From positions 1,488,001 through 1,552,000 of the forward strand of contig VWZL01000728.1 of NCBI GenBank assembly GCA_013396915.1: DNA of 64,000 nucleotides. Direction: 5' to 3'. This DNA is from Stercorarius parasiticus (Eukaryota; Chordata; Aves; Charadriiformes; Stercorariidae). Below are positions 13,600-26,423 of this stretch, one piece after another. Made by a program: the position numbers and the translations under genes. Numbering within the stretch: the stretch's first letter is position 1; each line of letters starts with the position of its first letter. The notes beneath the pieces were generated by a model. The model made no database searches and was not told the origin of the DNA. It saw only the letters and a program-made list of their open reading frames with translations.

Positions 13600-13735
13600 A
13601 CTGTTTATAACTCAGAATATAGCTGATGATGCTGTAACCATCAGTCACGTCAGCGAGCAGCACAGCTGGTTTTCAACTTCAAAATGAAAGGAAATTGCTG
13701 CTGCTCCTCAGGGTTTTAATTAATAACCCTTCTAC
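13600..13735. repeat. Degenerate direct repeat, copy B
   Basis: This is the partner of 12345-12500. The shared blocks are the CTCAGAATAT-like start, GATGCTGTAACCATCAG, GTCAGC, TTTCAACTTCAAAATGAAAGG and TTGCTGCTGCTCCTCAGGG (13695-13713), then TTAATTAATAACC. Copy B lacks the T-rich insert seen in copy A near 12431-12450. Confidence 0.55.
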
Positions 13736-16433
13736 TATTCTGGTATCTTACCTCCCCTTCTCATCTAAGCTTTTGTAACCTACATCAGGGACTTTCAACC
13801 TTTTCTGATTTGCAGATGTGCCGAACCCCTCCTGTTGAGGGCATGAGTTCCATCATCACCAGTTTCAGATCCCTGGTAGGACCTTCGCTTTTCTTCCAGT
13901 TTCTTTGGCAGCCTTCTCTTAAAAGTGTGCACAAAACGCCATACGTGTACAGATGCCTCCTCTCCTCTGCCCCATCTCTCAGTTGTCTGTAGCCCCTCTT
14001 TCCTCCTTAGGACTCTGAGATCAGATCAGCCTCATGAGAAGGGATCACCAAGAGCTGGGATCACCGTGTGCCTGGTGCCTAACCGTCCTCGTGTACTTTA
14101 CCTTTCAAGTCCAGCAGTGGCTAAAGTAAAGTTATTATTATGAGGCTTGCCTCATTTTTGATGAAAAAATGCATTTGCTAATGAGCACTTGGAAAATGGG
14201 AAGCTAATATGTGTCTTGGCATTTAGTGTAGGAAGAGTTGGAGCTTTTGGACAATTTGAGTGACCGAAAGTAAGGTGGCAAACTTGCTGGGATTTCTGGG
14301 GGTGCCTTGCCAAAAATCTGCTGCTCTCAATCTCTTGGTCATGGTTTGATTTTCATCCGTTGTTTCTCTGGGACAAAAGTAAATTAGACACTACAGAAAG
14401 GGAGCGAGGCCCCATCTCTCTCTGCAAAAGATCGGAGTCCTGCATCCATCTGCAGTGGTGGATGTTGTTTCACTTGCCAAAGTAAGGGGTTTGGATGAAA
14501 GTCATCCTCAGGGTCTTTGTGTGTTAAAATAAATCTCCCATGATTGCAGTGCTGACCTCCTGTGGGGCTTTGATTTTTATCGGTGCACATGGCAAACCTA
14601 CATCCACTTCAAAAGGAACCAGCAAGATATGCACGCTGATAAGAGGTTATGTGGGTGTCCTAATTTGCTCGTTTTCAGAGGTGTGGAGAACTTCACTGTT
14701 CTGACTGGGGGAGAGTTGAAACTGCTGCAAGGAAGGAAGGGGAGGAATTAACAGCCCAGCAGGAGTCTCCAACTAGAGTCTGTGCTGTAAGGCATAGGTG
14801 GAGGTCAGGTAAATGGCTAAGTAGATTAATTTCAGGGAGTTAGATTTGGTCACAAACTTCCAAAACCTCGAGACAAAATCAGGAACTATGTTCCCACTGG
14901 CAAATGCCACAGTATCAGGCCATTGAACAGTTTATATGTTCATGTTCCCTGGCTTGGTTGTCTTACAGCAGAGTAAAAGCCTTTCTTGCAGGAGAGATGT
15001 CACTCCTTAGTATCAGGTGCTATAAGTCCTTATATCTAAAACAGAAAGAAATGTTGTTTTATGAAAGTCTAACCAAGATAAATAAAATGTAGTAAGTAAA
15101 TAATTATCAGGAAGATGCTTAGCTTCTCGTCCTCAGAGATGCTACTTGTAGCATCTCAAAGGGTGCTTGGTTTTCTTTGTTAAGATTTTTAGTCAGTCGC
15201 AAGACAGACAGGGGCTGAATCTTATTTTCACAGCAGACTGATGTGAAGTGACCGCAAATACAATCAGCTGGCAATTGCTGAGCCCGAACAGTCCTTGTGT
15301 GCAGGAGCATCTCTTTCTTCATGGCATATTCGCATTCTTGGGTAAAGGTGGCCTGAAGCAGAAGTGATGAGAAGGAAGTAACAGCTTAGCTGTAAGTGAG
15401 GACACTGGCTACACCTCTTGTTTGCCATTTATGTGCCTGAGGCAGCTTCCAGAGCTCCCTACATTTGTATCAGAAGTGTGGCGACTCTACGTTATTTGCC
15501 TGTCAGTTTCTAGACTTTGAAGGATGAATTTGGGTCATGTTTGCAAATTCATGCCTTGCACCATAGAAGCTAGAGTTATTTTTGTTTGGTTGATTTTTAC
15601 AGTGAATGCTAATTCTCAAACAGTTGTTCAGCTCCAGGAGCTGGGACTTCAACAAAAAAGCCAGTTATTGAGAGAGTTGATACCGCTGAAATCTTCCTAT
15701 GCTATTCATGCAAGTCAAGTGATCTCACAGTTATGTGCAAGTAGTAAGGAGTGGAGTGGGCCAGCACTCTGAGCCTGCTCTCATTTTAATGAGCAGCCAC
15801 TTGCAGAAGTAATTCCCTTGATTTTTAATGGGATTAATTGCATGATTATGTGCTGACCGCTGTAAGAAAGTCATAATCTGGACCACAAGGTTTATAGCAG
15901 ATCTTCTAAATGAGTTTAGCACAGAAGCAAGAAGGAAGCTGCTCGGAGCAGAAGGCAGGACTCCGTGCAGGGCTTATGTAGGAAAGCTGTTGGCAAACGC
16001 AGAGCAGTTTGGAGAGACAAAGCCTGGGGAGGTGACTTTGGTGGCGAGTTATTTGTGGATGTGCATCTGTTGTGCCAGAAGCAGGAGTGGGATGTGTTTG
16101 TTCAGCCTGACTCCAGACATACTGCCCAAATGGGTGGAAGCTCACTTCCTGGTTTCCATATACCCTCCCTGTTTCCAAACGGATCCCCCACCCTGTGGTA
16201 CAGTGACATGGTAATGGATTTCTTTCTGCTCATCACACTCATCATACAACTGGAGGCTCCCCCATGGTGGGATTCACATACTAACGCCTGTAACCAGGTA
16301 AACTGAGTATGAACTCCCCCAGGTTTGACAAAATGCATTGTCTGCTTGTGTTTTCTTGCCTGCCCAAAGCCAGCTACCGCCCTAACTCCATCCTTTGGGA
16401 CTTCACATCCAGGCTTCCCTTCTTTCCCTTCAT

Positions 16434-16475
16434 GCTGGGACAGTTTTGCTGGGACAGTTTTACTTGGACAGTTTT
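16434..16475. repeat. Tandem repeat, 3 x 14 bp
   Basis: There are three head-to-tail units: GCTGGGACAGTTTT twice exactly, then ACTTGGACAGTTTT. The low copy number suggests a small slippage minisatellite. Confidence 0.9.
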
Positions 16476-16641
16476 ACTCTAGGTGATGGGAGGACTTTCT
16501 CATTCAGCAAATCGTGTCCTGAAGTTAAATGTCATATATCAAAGATGTGAGCAACAACTTGTGGAGAACACCCATGTCTGAGCAGAATAATCTGGGACAT
16601 TAAGTGAAGGATTTTTTTTCATCAATCATATGCATATTTGC

Positions 16642-16659
16642 AATAATAACAATAATAAT
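16642..16659. repeat. AAT-rich microsatellite
   Basis: A short imperfect AAT/AAC trinucleotide run directly follows a T-rich stretch. No function is inferred. Confidence 0.8.
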
Positions 16660-19600
16660 TTCCTTTCATCGAAAAACATTTGTCACAGGCTAAAGAGTTT
16701 TTGACTTTCAGATGCTCTGCAGACATCTATTTAAGTGAACTGAAAATCTCTTTATTGGTCTTTGGTTGTTAATCATGCACATGGGGAAAGTGGTGACTAC
16801 CACTTTCTGTGGTTCAGCCCTTAGATCCCTCCATTCCCAGCTGCTCTGTTTATCTCCATGGTTAGTGTCTCCTCTTATCAGAACTGGGCTGAGTAGGACT
16901 GTTAGGTTTTGGCCCAGGATACCCCATCACCTCTGGGAGACTTGGGATGTTTCATTCAGGTCCATTGCTGTTTTTTTCCCCTGAATTCATCTCTTCCTCA
17001 TCTTCTGCTTCTCATCCTTCTCCGTGGATGGGACGATAACAGAATCTTGCTTTTCTAGGATTTTAGATCTAACTTACACTGGCTTTGAATGGCAGAACTG
17101 GGTGCAGGGAAGGGCTGAGGAAGGCTCCGTGTTTCTGCTGCTCTTTGTCTTTAACATCCTGAAGGGTTTCCTGCGCTGCAGAGATGAAGGGCAGTCATTA
17201 CCTTCCAGTCTGTGTTGCACGTTCTCCGTGGCACTAATACTTACCTGTACAGACATAATCATGCTGGGAATGCTTTTTTAGGCGTTAATGAGAACAGCTG
17301 GGCATAGAGGCAGGGGCAAAGTTTCTGGGCTGCAGTTATGTCTTTGCTCAAATCCGTTTTAGGTCTGTTGGGTTTCCCATGTCATGCCTGACATTCAGCC
17401 AGTAGTTTTCTCCTGAACCTCCTGCCCAGCTGCCCAGCACCGGCCCATCTCTTGCTGGGGCAGCACAAATGCCAGGCCCAGCTCGTTGGTCCAGGGGCTG
17501 ATCCACAAGCCAGCAGCAAGTGTCATCTGGGGTCAGGGGCTGGGAGAGGGACTGTCACACTCCTCCATGGGTGCCCAACCTTGTATGGGCTTTTAGAGGA
17601 GCAGCAACTTCACTCCTTGTCTTCTGTTTCACACAAACGCGTGCATGTTGCCCATCAGGGTACTGTCTCGTGTGTGGAAGAAAATGAGAAATCTTCCATG
17701 CTTCCCGGGGACTTTGCCTTGGGACAAGCTATGTCCCCATGAATTGGACTAGTGGCCTCCCGAGCACCTCTGCCTCCCCAGCTCCCTGTCATCCAGACCC
17801 TCCCAGCAGAGGCAAGAGCTGGGGCAGAAAGTGTAGTCTAGGAGAGTTTAGCAAAACTCTTCCAGGTGCAGTTTATTGTATCTATTTTGCTGATATCCAG
17901 CCTTTAGATAAATAGTGCTAAGTTATACACGTTGTGACTCTCTTGATGTGGTTAAAAAGGCTTGTATTAGCCAAGCTAATCTAACTCCAAGAATAACCAT
18001 GGGAATTTGACTGTAACGGTTCCAGCTTGAATCAGTCACTGTGTAGTAAAGTGAGAATCGCCTTCCTGGCTAAAAGTGTAGCAACAGGGAAACTTCAAGT
18101 CAGTCAGTGGGGATTCCCTCCCCCTCTTTCTTTTTTTTCTTTGAACAAAACTCCTGCCTGCCCATGCCTGACCTCAGACACCCAGAGCTCTACCTACAAG
18201 AAAACAAAATTTCCCATTTTCAATAAAAACCACGTCTCTGTAGGCAGAAAAGTGAGTTAGCTAACAATCCGCAAAGCTACGGTCTATTTATTTACCAAGC
18301 TGACTCCCTGATGGGGAAACATGTGGGATCTTTTAACTTTTTCTCCTGCACAGATGTTCCTTCTACTCCCGAGTTTCCTCTTGATCTTTGGTTTGCTGTA
18401 CCATATGGTGAAAATGCTGGAGATGTTGTGTGCAGTGGAAGAGGAGAAGGATTCTGTGTGCTTGAAACAAAAACAGTAAAAAAAAATTAATAATCTGGCT
18501 GTCTTTTCCCCATGTTAGCAAAAAAATATTTTTTAAAGGAAATCTGTTGAGGTAGCAAAACTGCTGTTAACTCACACACCCTCACTGCTGGACATGTAGC
18601 ATTGCTGAGATTAAATGCTGATTGACAAGCTCCCCCCCCTGCAGCTTTTGCTGCCACTTTAGGTATTTGTATTGAGCTGTAGACGCAGTTCAGGTGAGGA
18701 GACAGGGATCCTGCAAGGTCAAGTAACAGGACCACTTGCTTTCCTTCCTTACCTTCCTCAGAGGCAACAGGGCCTGTGGGTTGAAAGACCTGGTCTGTTG
18801 GAAATGAATCACTGGACTAGCAGAGGCTTTGGTGTTCCCCCAGCCCAAGGGAGCTAGGGCTTTTGTGTAGGATTATCAGGGACATAGAACATTGTATTGC
18901 ACATTTGAAATATGGGAGGAAATTAAATAGAATAAGAAGATTTGGGTATTTATCTTGGTAGCACCATGGGCTGAATGACAGCGAAAGGGTGCAGAGGATG
19001 AATGGGAGGGGTGAGAGGCTCTGTCAGTTTTCAGGGCTGTGGATGGTCCCTCTTGGGCAGGTCCATGAAGGTGCCACTGGAGCAGGTGCTTCATTCCTTT
19101 CTGGCTGAGGTTGTTCGTGGCATTTTTGACTGGTGTTCAGCCTCAGTGGCACTGGTCCACTGGTCCATCCAGGTTCATCACCCAAAGAGAAATTGTAGGG
19201 CTCACCAGGTCAGCGTACTGCTTTCTTAGGCTTGCTACCATAGAAAGTCACTGGTGGTCAGCAGTCTGCTCCACTGTGCAAGCTGGCCATAGCCATCAGT
19301 ACCCCTTTGAGCTCCTCAGGTTGAAGGCTGGTTGCGACTCAGCAGTACAACAGGATCCTGAGCCTGGTTGGCCCTCAGGGCTGTGTTAGAAACAGGTGGT
19401 TGTGGTGGGCAGGGTTTAGGAGCTGGTGGGGCAAGATCTTAACTGATGTGGGTGAAACTCTGGCTGAGGTGGTCCATAACCATGTCCTAAAGAGTGCTTG
19501 CCGTGAGCTGATAGCACACCCACTGTGAGCTGTTCCTTCTGGCGATTCATGGTGGCGGTGTCCTCTGGGATGCTCTGCTCTCTGCCTCCCTCCCTGCTGC

Positions 19601-20167
19601 CCTTTCCTGCTGTCCTCCATGTAGGGACTGCAGTGGAAGATATTCCCCCAAAACCCATCTCTCTCTCCCTGGGAAAGCAGGAGTGCTCTTACTGCACGGG
19701 GCAGTGGGCAGTGCCTTGCCAGCAAAGAAGGCAGAGCGGCTGTTTTATTAAGTACGCTTTAATCCTGTTGCTTGAACAGCATTTTTAGCCAGGCGGGTGG
19801 TCTGTTGCAGGGACAGGTAAAAACTGTATCTCCACAAAGTGGGTAGGCTGTGGATTAGAGACAAGGCGTGTGTTTTGTAATGAAGAATGAGCGCCTAATT
19901 TTAGAACGTCAGCAAGGCCAGGCTCAGATGTCTGCCTGGGCCCTGTCCCAGCTCCTCTGTGCTGCCAGAAACTTGCCCTCCTTTTCTTGGAGTGAACTGT
20001 ATCGTACCTTTTTCTGTACACACTCCCCTGTAAGGAAGTAGAGTAATTCCTGCAGTTGCTTTGCTTTGCTAATCCTCTTTCAAACCACACACAGACCAAG
20101 AGGTCCCCTGGTCCCTATGCAGCCAGTCTGTTTTCCCCCTAAGACGTTTGTTCTGTTTCCTTTGCAG

Positions 20168-20243
20168 ATGCAGCTTCTGGACAAGTTCCCTATCGAAGGA
20201 GGCCAGAAAGACCCCAAGCAAAGAATTATCCCTTTTCTGCCAG
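20168..20243 (+). CDS. SH3PXD2A: SH3PXD2A (TKS5) PX-domain exon, about residues 52-77
   Basis: This is an internal coding exon of the scaffold protein TKS5/FISH, a Src substrate that binds phosphoinositides through its PX domain and builds podosomes and invadopodia. The 25 full codons read [12 protein letters not shown], then [13 protein letters not shown], then the first base of a glycine codon. This matches TKS5; the paralogue SH3PXD2B, as I remember it, has MQMLDKFPMEGG here. The acceptor is pyrimidine-rich and ends TTTGCAG at 20167. The donor is CAG followed by GTAATG, weak because position +5 is T. The first ATG is an internal Met codon, not a translation start: the sequence joins in frame (phase 0) to an upstream exon outside the window. 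It ends in phase 1, compatible with 51223. Encoded features are the PX helix after the YRRYSKFFDLQ strand and the proline-containing loop. Assignment to SH3PXD2A is very likely; the exon limits are set by splice consensus and protein match. Confidence 0.95.
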
Positions 20244-23200
20244 GTAATGCTGTGGGTAAAACCCTAAATAAGATAGGTGAGAGCAGTTGGGGACTGCAGT
20301 TCCCCAGCCACCGTCTCTAGTACTTTTTGTGGTCACTCTTACAAATGCCTTTTCCCTGGGAGCTCGTACATGAAGCCTTGTGATACCAGACCTCCGCCGC
20401 CTCCTAAAATAACTGGCATGGTGTTTAGGGCTCCCAGGGGATCTTGCATCAGCTGTTCAGGTTCAGGTTGGCTCGTGCCCTACCATGCAAAGGGATTCAA
20501 TGGCTTTCGGGGGACTGTGCCTGTGGGGTGCAGCCAGACAGCCTGAGCTTGGGCCGCCAACTATGAGGCCACTGGAGAGCAGAGACACCGTTGTCTTAAT
20601 TTCTGGATGCTGTAGCTCTGCAGACAGTGTTACTGTACAATAAGGAATGAATAATTAGAGTTGCCACTGGGATATAAAGGAAAATGAAAGAAGGTTAAAG
20701 CAAACAGGGATTTCTGCAGTGCTGGCCAAAAAGATAAGTCTGGCCTGAACCACTGTCCCTCTGACAGCTTTCAGAGAGGGCCTGGACATGATGAATATCC
20801 TCTCCCCAGGGTAATGGCACACACTTTCACACAGCTTCTTCCAGCAGTGACTGCAGGGATGGCACGGGGGACATGAGCCAGACCGCAGCGTTGCTCTTGG
20901 AAATGTATGCTCAGGCCAGCTTCCTATTGTCTGACTGCACGATTCTGGCTCTTGGTTTAAAGTTTGGCTCGCTGCACTGCCTGCCAGAATAAATGGAGTA
21001 TTTTCAGCCTGTTAAAAGGTCTGTTCTGTCTTTAACTATAAAAAGGAGATCCTAGCTCTTCCCCAAAGGTCTGTAAAGAGAACCTGAGATGGGAGGGCTT
21101 AGTCCTCTCCGGGAGCATGCTGCAGTCCCCAACACCGTTTGCAGGCAGAGCAGCTGCTATATGTGTGGTGAGCACAGCTCCAGGGCTAGCGGGGAAGCTG
21201 GGACTTGGAAACCAGCAGTGCAAATACGTGACACAAGCATTGGAACTGTAGCAGGGCAGCATGGCAGCCTGACAGCCCCAGGATGGGGGTTTGCTCTCTG
21301 CAGTGCTCTGTGCTGCATCCAGACCCTCTGCAGCCAGGGGGAGGTGGTGTTGCCCTCCATTTCCAGTCTGGGATGAGGAGAGGAGTCTAAGTGTGGGCTC
21401 TCTTTCCAGCTGTGCCAACAACAAACTCATAGACAAGTCACTTTGTGAAACCTCTGTATGATGAGGAGGGATACTGCTGGCCTGCCTTTCTTGCTGGAAA
21501 GCATTTTGAGACCCTTGAAACGCACTGTCCAGGAGCGCAAATGACTTTGGGTGAGGTGCTGTAGGATCTCTGTCTGCAGGCAGCAGTTGTTCCTCCTGTA
21601 TTGACCGTCAATGGCCCATTTCTTTTACTTTGTCCTAGAAGAATATTGGCTGAATGCAGGTGACTGATGTGCAGCCTGTGTGCAGTTCTTAAGGATGGAT
21701 GTCCCAATATATGGGTGGGTGATATTTGCGGAGGATGAGATATATTCCATATGCCCATTACAACACTCCCTACCCTTCCCACCCTCCAAGAACATGAGGG
21801 AGATGGTACTGCTGCGTGTCCTTAAGGGGAAGAGTTATATCTGGAGAACATTTGGGTTGACTTAGTGTCCCAGAGAGAGAAGCTGCCAGAATAGAATAGA
21901 TCTCAGCTGTATTTAATTTAAAATTTCTGTGATAGACATTCTACTTTTGATATCGAATCTCTGCCTCTTTCTTGTTGAACTGCTGAAAAGCCCTTGTTGC
22001 TTTACCCAGGAACAAGGTGACTCAGCTAAATGTCAAACAATGTCAAACTCTGTTAAATAAACTAGCTGCCTTAATTAGAATACGCATGGCATTTCTGCAG
22101 CGGAGCCGTGGATTACTGAAATGAATACCTAGCTATAAACTGTCTTAATTAAAAAACAGCAGGGCAGATGTTTGTACTTAAATCCTACTTTTATGAAGAT
22201 GTTATGATCTTGCTTGCTTATTATGGGCCTGATTCAGCCAAGCTGGAGTGATTCTGCATGCTGGGTTCTGAGTGCCCAGGGTTCGCCTGTGCTGCTTGCA
22301 GGCTTGGGCGACTTCCCCCCATCAGGTCTGGTTTAGAAAGTCAATGCATGCCAGCCCGTGATTCCTGCTTGTTAGCAATGCCATGGTGCTCTCCTGAAAT
22401 AAAGGCATGATCTGAGCCTGGGAATTGAGGAACCACCTTTGCAGGTCACTTTGCCATGGCAGGGGATGCATATGGGACTGGTGGGCAGGTCACCCGTAGC
22501 ATGGTGGAGTCGCAGCAGCAGCCACTGCAGCCACTGCTCCGTAGGCAGAAGCAGACGGTGGTGGTACCCAAATCTGCTGCTGCAGCGAAGGGCTGGAAGG
22601 AAAGAATTAAAGGGATGGCCACAGCAAGTTGCACCAAAGGGCCACCCAGTCCTGGTGGTTGCCTATTGTGGGTCCCAAAGGAGGAGCGTAATCTCTCCCT
22701 TCCTACACCCTGGCTGTTTAGTCACAGCAGGGTTTGGGGGATCCAGGACGCTGGATCTGTTTCTGGCCTGGAGAGGGAGAAGGGAAGATGTCTAAACCAA
22801 GAGATGAATGGCCTCTGGAACACCCTCCTGGTCTATTCATGATCATCTGGATGGCAGACAGGGCATGCAGAGGGTCTCACTGGGTGAAAGCAAGCTCCCC
22901 CATCTCCTTCCCACAGGGAAAGGGCTAGTGTGTGCTCCGCTGTCACCTCAGTAGGATCAGGAGCATCAGTTGGCTATGCATCTGGAGCAAGAGGCTGGAC
23001 AGTCCACGTCCTGTTGCTTGGGCACAGTCATGCTATGTCTCAGCTTTTTGCTTCACACACAGATAATAGCCCCCTTTGCACTCACTGCTGCTGGTTTGGG
23101 GTGATTATATGGTTGCAAATTACCGGGCAAGGTGCCTCCCTGTTGGGGCAATCAGGCTTTGGTATTTGACTGTGCTGGAAGCCTTTTACCTGTAAAAACC

Positions 23201-25140
23201 AAGGAAAGCGTAACAGAGTTCAGAGCCTTGCCCTCCAGTGAGAGACCATACTGGGTTCAACAGCAGGAAAGTGCAGTTTTTCTTTCCCCTGGACAACTTT
23301 ATCTTATTTTTATCAATTTCTTTCTTCGTATGTATTTTTCCTCCACTTCCCTCTTACATGGGTAAGGACTATGTTGCTTTCAGTGCCATGAAGAGGAGCA
23401 AGGAAATAATAAGCAGTGTCCGCTAGTCCTGTAAAAGATGTCCTGTGGATTAGTTTGTACTTTTGTTTAACTTTTTGAGAGTCATTCTCCTGCCTTCAAT
23501 TTTTCTGTGAGGTTTGGCTTTTTTTTTACCATACCAAGAGGGCAAAACTTATATTTTTCCTTCCCTTTCCCCATTTTATCTTGTTCCCTTGAGTTTTTCC
23601 TTTCATCTCTCTGATTTCCCTTGTTACTGTTGGAAAAGTTTGCATCAGGGGAGGTGAGGCAAAAAGAAAACCACATAAGAAAACCTGCTTGTGGGGTGGA
23701 CAGAGAGCATTTTTTTTAGTTGGTGGTAAGAAATTTTTGTTTGAGAAGATGGAGGGAGATTGTGGAAGAGTGAGAATAAAATTTGCTGCTAAACCCCCTT
23801 TCTAGACCAAATACAGTTTGTCACTGTAAGAAAACACAGATGAAAAACACTGTTTGGCTGTACTAGTAGGACTGTTGGTTAAGTGCATTTGCAGTGCACT
23901 GATTTCTCCATCACTTCTACCACTCCATATCTGAAGAGCAATCTTTGGAGTGTGGACTCAAAGCTTTGCTACTTTTATATCTGCACCAGCAGACAGAAGA
24001 GGTTATGGATCTGGGCTCCCTTATTTCAGGGATCTTGAGGTAATTAATAAAGGAACTTCAGCTGGAAGGAGAAGAATGGTCTGTTGTGCTTCTGGAGAAC
24101 ACAGTGGCAAATACAAATGACAGAGATGGGGCGATGCAACCCTGGGATTAACAGTTTTGCAGTGGTTGACCCAAGACTCCAGGGCTTGCATTGTTTTTCG
24201 TTTCTCTTGGCGCTAAATGGAAGAGCCATCTGGAGACAAAGCTGAAGTTGGAGGGATGTCAGCTCCTCTTGCTCCACTGTGTCTTCCAAAGCATGGCCTT
24301 GGGGAAAACGCACTGCACAGCATGAAATCATCCCATCACGCTTGCTACTGGGCTGCAGATCCCTGCCATGGAGAGAAGCTTGGGCTTCCCACGGCACGGA
24401 GGGCTGGGCATTTGATGATGGCAGCCCCTTGCACTTTCTGCCCAGGTTCCAGCTTGGTCTCTGCCTGGACTTCAAACCAGTTTTGAGCCCTGCTGAAAAA
24501 ATTGGAGTTTTTGGCATAGACTGTGCTGGAAGGGGAAGATCGTTGTGGAGTGCCTGCTCTGCAGCTTCTGTGCTGCCTGGAGAGGGAGACATCCTGCTCT
24601 AGGAGACTGCTTTATGTGCCTGGTTTTCCTTGCCCTTGGGAAGCTGGGTGCTATCCCAGGGAACCAGGGGGGTCGGTGCAGGCTGCCCTACCAGCTTGGT
24701 CAGGCAGCTGCAGAAGCAGCACCCAGGCCTGGCTTCAGTCCCTGCCTCCAGTGCTTGGGAGTCTCTGCCAGAGACACCTTCTCTCTTCCTTTCTTTCCCA
24801 CTCACATTTTCTTCCTCCCTTGATTAGGCTGAGGAAAGAGGTAACCAAACTTTTCAGAGTGCATGCTGCCAGTGGAACTTGGTGGTTGTGTCCTCGGGCA
24901 CCAGGAGGGAAGCTGACGTGGTGGATGAGATGTCATCAGCCGTTGTCTGGCGACCTGCTTTCCCCCTGAGAAGAGAAACGCCCTGGCACCATCTCAGAAG
25001 GGGCTCTGGGACTTTCTCCTTCCTGGACCCCAAGGCAGTGGGAACACACAGTGTGCCAGCCAAGGCATTTTAAGGACAGGCAGCAAATACAGGGCAGCAG
25101 GAAGATCCCTTCAGGTAGCGCAGGTTTGGCCCTGTTTTTT

Positions 25141-25620
25141 CCTCCCGAGCTGCGGCACGTGGTTCATGCCAGCGACGGCGGGTGGGGAGCGGGGTGAGCT
25201 GCTCCGAGCTGGGAGGGCTTCACCTGCCTAATTAATCTCTGGGCAGGGCTCCCGATTCCCCAGAGAAGCCCCAGCCTCTCCTCCTCCCCTGGCCCGAGGT
25301 TTGCTGGGGGCTGTTCCCCTGGCAAAGCGGGAGCCAGGGGTGCGAGCCCCAGCCGAGCCCAGTCCCATGTGTGAGTCAGGAGGGCGCGGGAGGCCATCCC
25401 AGCACCGCCCAGATACCTGGGGCCGGTGAGGGGTGCTGGCAGGCGGGGAGCACAGCGGGAGCCTCCCCATTTTGCACAATGCAGGAGGACAGGGAATAAC
25501 CTCTCGCCAAACGCCGGCCGGGACCTTCCTCGCCTCCATTTCTGCCGCTCGCGGCCTGCAGTGGGGAAGGAGATCTCCTGCCGATGAACTGCATCCCAGG
25601 TGGATATGTCTGCTTTTCGG
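25141..25620. promoter_or_regulatory. Intronic CpG-island-like patch
   Basis: By hand count it holds about 29 CpG in 480 bp at roughly 60-65% GC. That gives an observed/expected ratio near 0.6, far above the AT-richer, CpG-poor intron around it. It contains GC-box-like GGCGGG and GGGCGCGGG strings. A CpG-rich patch inside a gene with known short isoforms lacking the PX domain could be an internal promoter or an enhancer. No first exon can be called, and the open frames across it (up to 191 residues on the minus strand) look like by-products of GC richness. Confidence 0.5.
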
Positions 25621-26423
25621 TTTCGGTTTAGTGTGTTGGGTTTTTTTTTTCCCCCCTGCCCTTTCCAGTGCTGTCTTTGGGGAAGAGGAAGCTGAGGAGA
25701 AAGGCTTGAGCACGTTTGTGACAGCAGGATTTGGTCCATGGTGATGAGAGCAGCTCTTTTTTCTCTCAGTTGTGCATATTCCAGCTTTGCTCCTTTTGTT
25801 TTGCTCTGGGCTGGAGGAGAAACAGCGTTTTGTTCAGAGATCTTGGGTGGTTATTCTTGTGCTGAAGCAGAGATGACTGGCTCATCCTAACAACCAGCAC
25901 CACGCTGACCTCTGGATCCAGCGGTTCATGTTCCACCTGTGTAAATTGAGACCAGGATCAGCAAAATTAGGATGTGGCCATGTGCAATTTTGTCAAAGGT
26001 GCAGCATTTCAGTGGTGGTCTCTGCATGCCAGATGCTTTCAACGTTTATTCTGCCCACCTCAGGAGACAGAGGGCACGGGGACTGTAAGGAGCATGCTGG
26101 CCGAGGAGGACCCTTAGAAATCTCATTGATATTCTTACTGTAGCCTATTTTTTCCTTTGGAGAGGTGGTTGCTAGCTGGGCATTTAAAAGGAAATGCATT
26201 CCCTGTCCTAATATTTAGCTGGATTTTATGTGCAAAAATATATTTAATTTCAGACTTGTTTTCCATTTTTGATTGTCCTCTCCTGCAGTGCTCTGAGCCA
26301 GGGCAACAAGGTGTTTGTAAGTGATTTTAACTTTTCTTTGGAGTCATTTTGAATTCCTGACCTACATGGAAATGAGCAGTGTTGCAGCAGTTCAGAACCA
26401 GTCAAAAAAGTAACTTAAAGGTT

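Larger units (their letters stand above)
1..20167 (+). other. SH3PXD2A: SH3PXD2A intron upstream of the first visible exon (3' part)
   Basis: This is inferred to be intron because the exon at 20168 opens in the middle of the PX domain with a good acceptor (pyrimidine-rich, ending TTTGCAG). The preceding PX exon, which should encode the strand leading into the YRRYSKFFDLQ motif, was looked for by eye and not found, so it probably lies to the left. Content: CR1 pieces at 2131-2884 and 5154-5360, a degenerate direct repeat pair near 12.4 and 13.6 kb, a recursive-splice-like motif at 13370, and short tandem repeats near 16.4 and 16.65 kb. The remaining stretches (1-2130, 2885-5150, 5361-12340, 13740-16430, 16660-20160) are unique-looking sequence in which I see no gene. 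The open frames there are short, overlap on both strands and resemble no known family. Confidence 0.8.

Noticed and set aside
1..20167. Search for the preceding PX exon (YRRYSKFFDLQ region)
   Set aside because: I did not find it by eye in any frame; a translated search with the SH3PXD2A protein would settle it.
25164..25739. 191-codon minus-strand frame over the CpG-rich patch
   Set aside because: GC-rich DNA has few stop codons; no family resemblance and a Pro/Ala/Gly-rich product in several frames.
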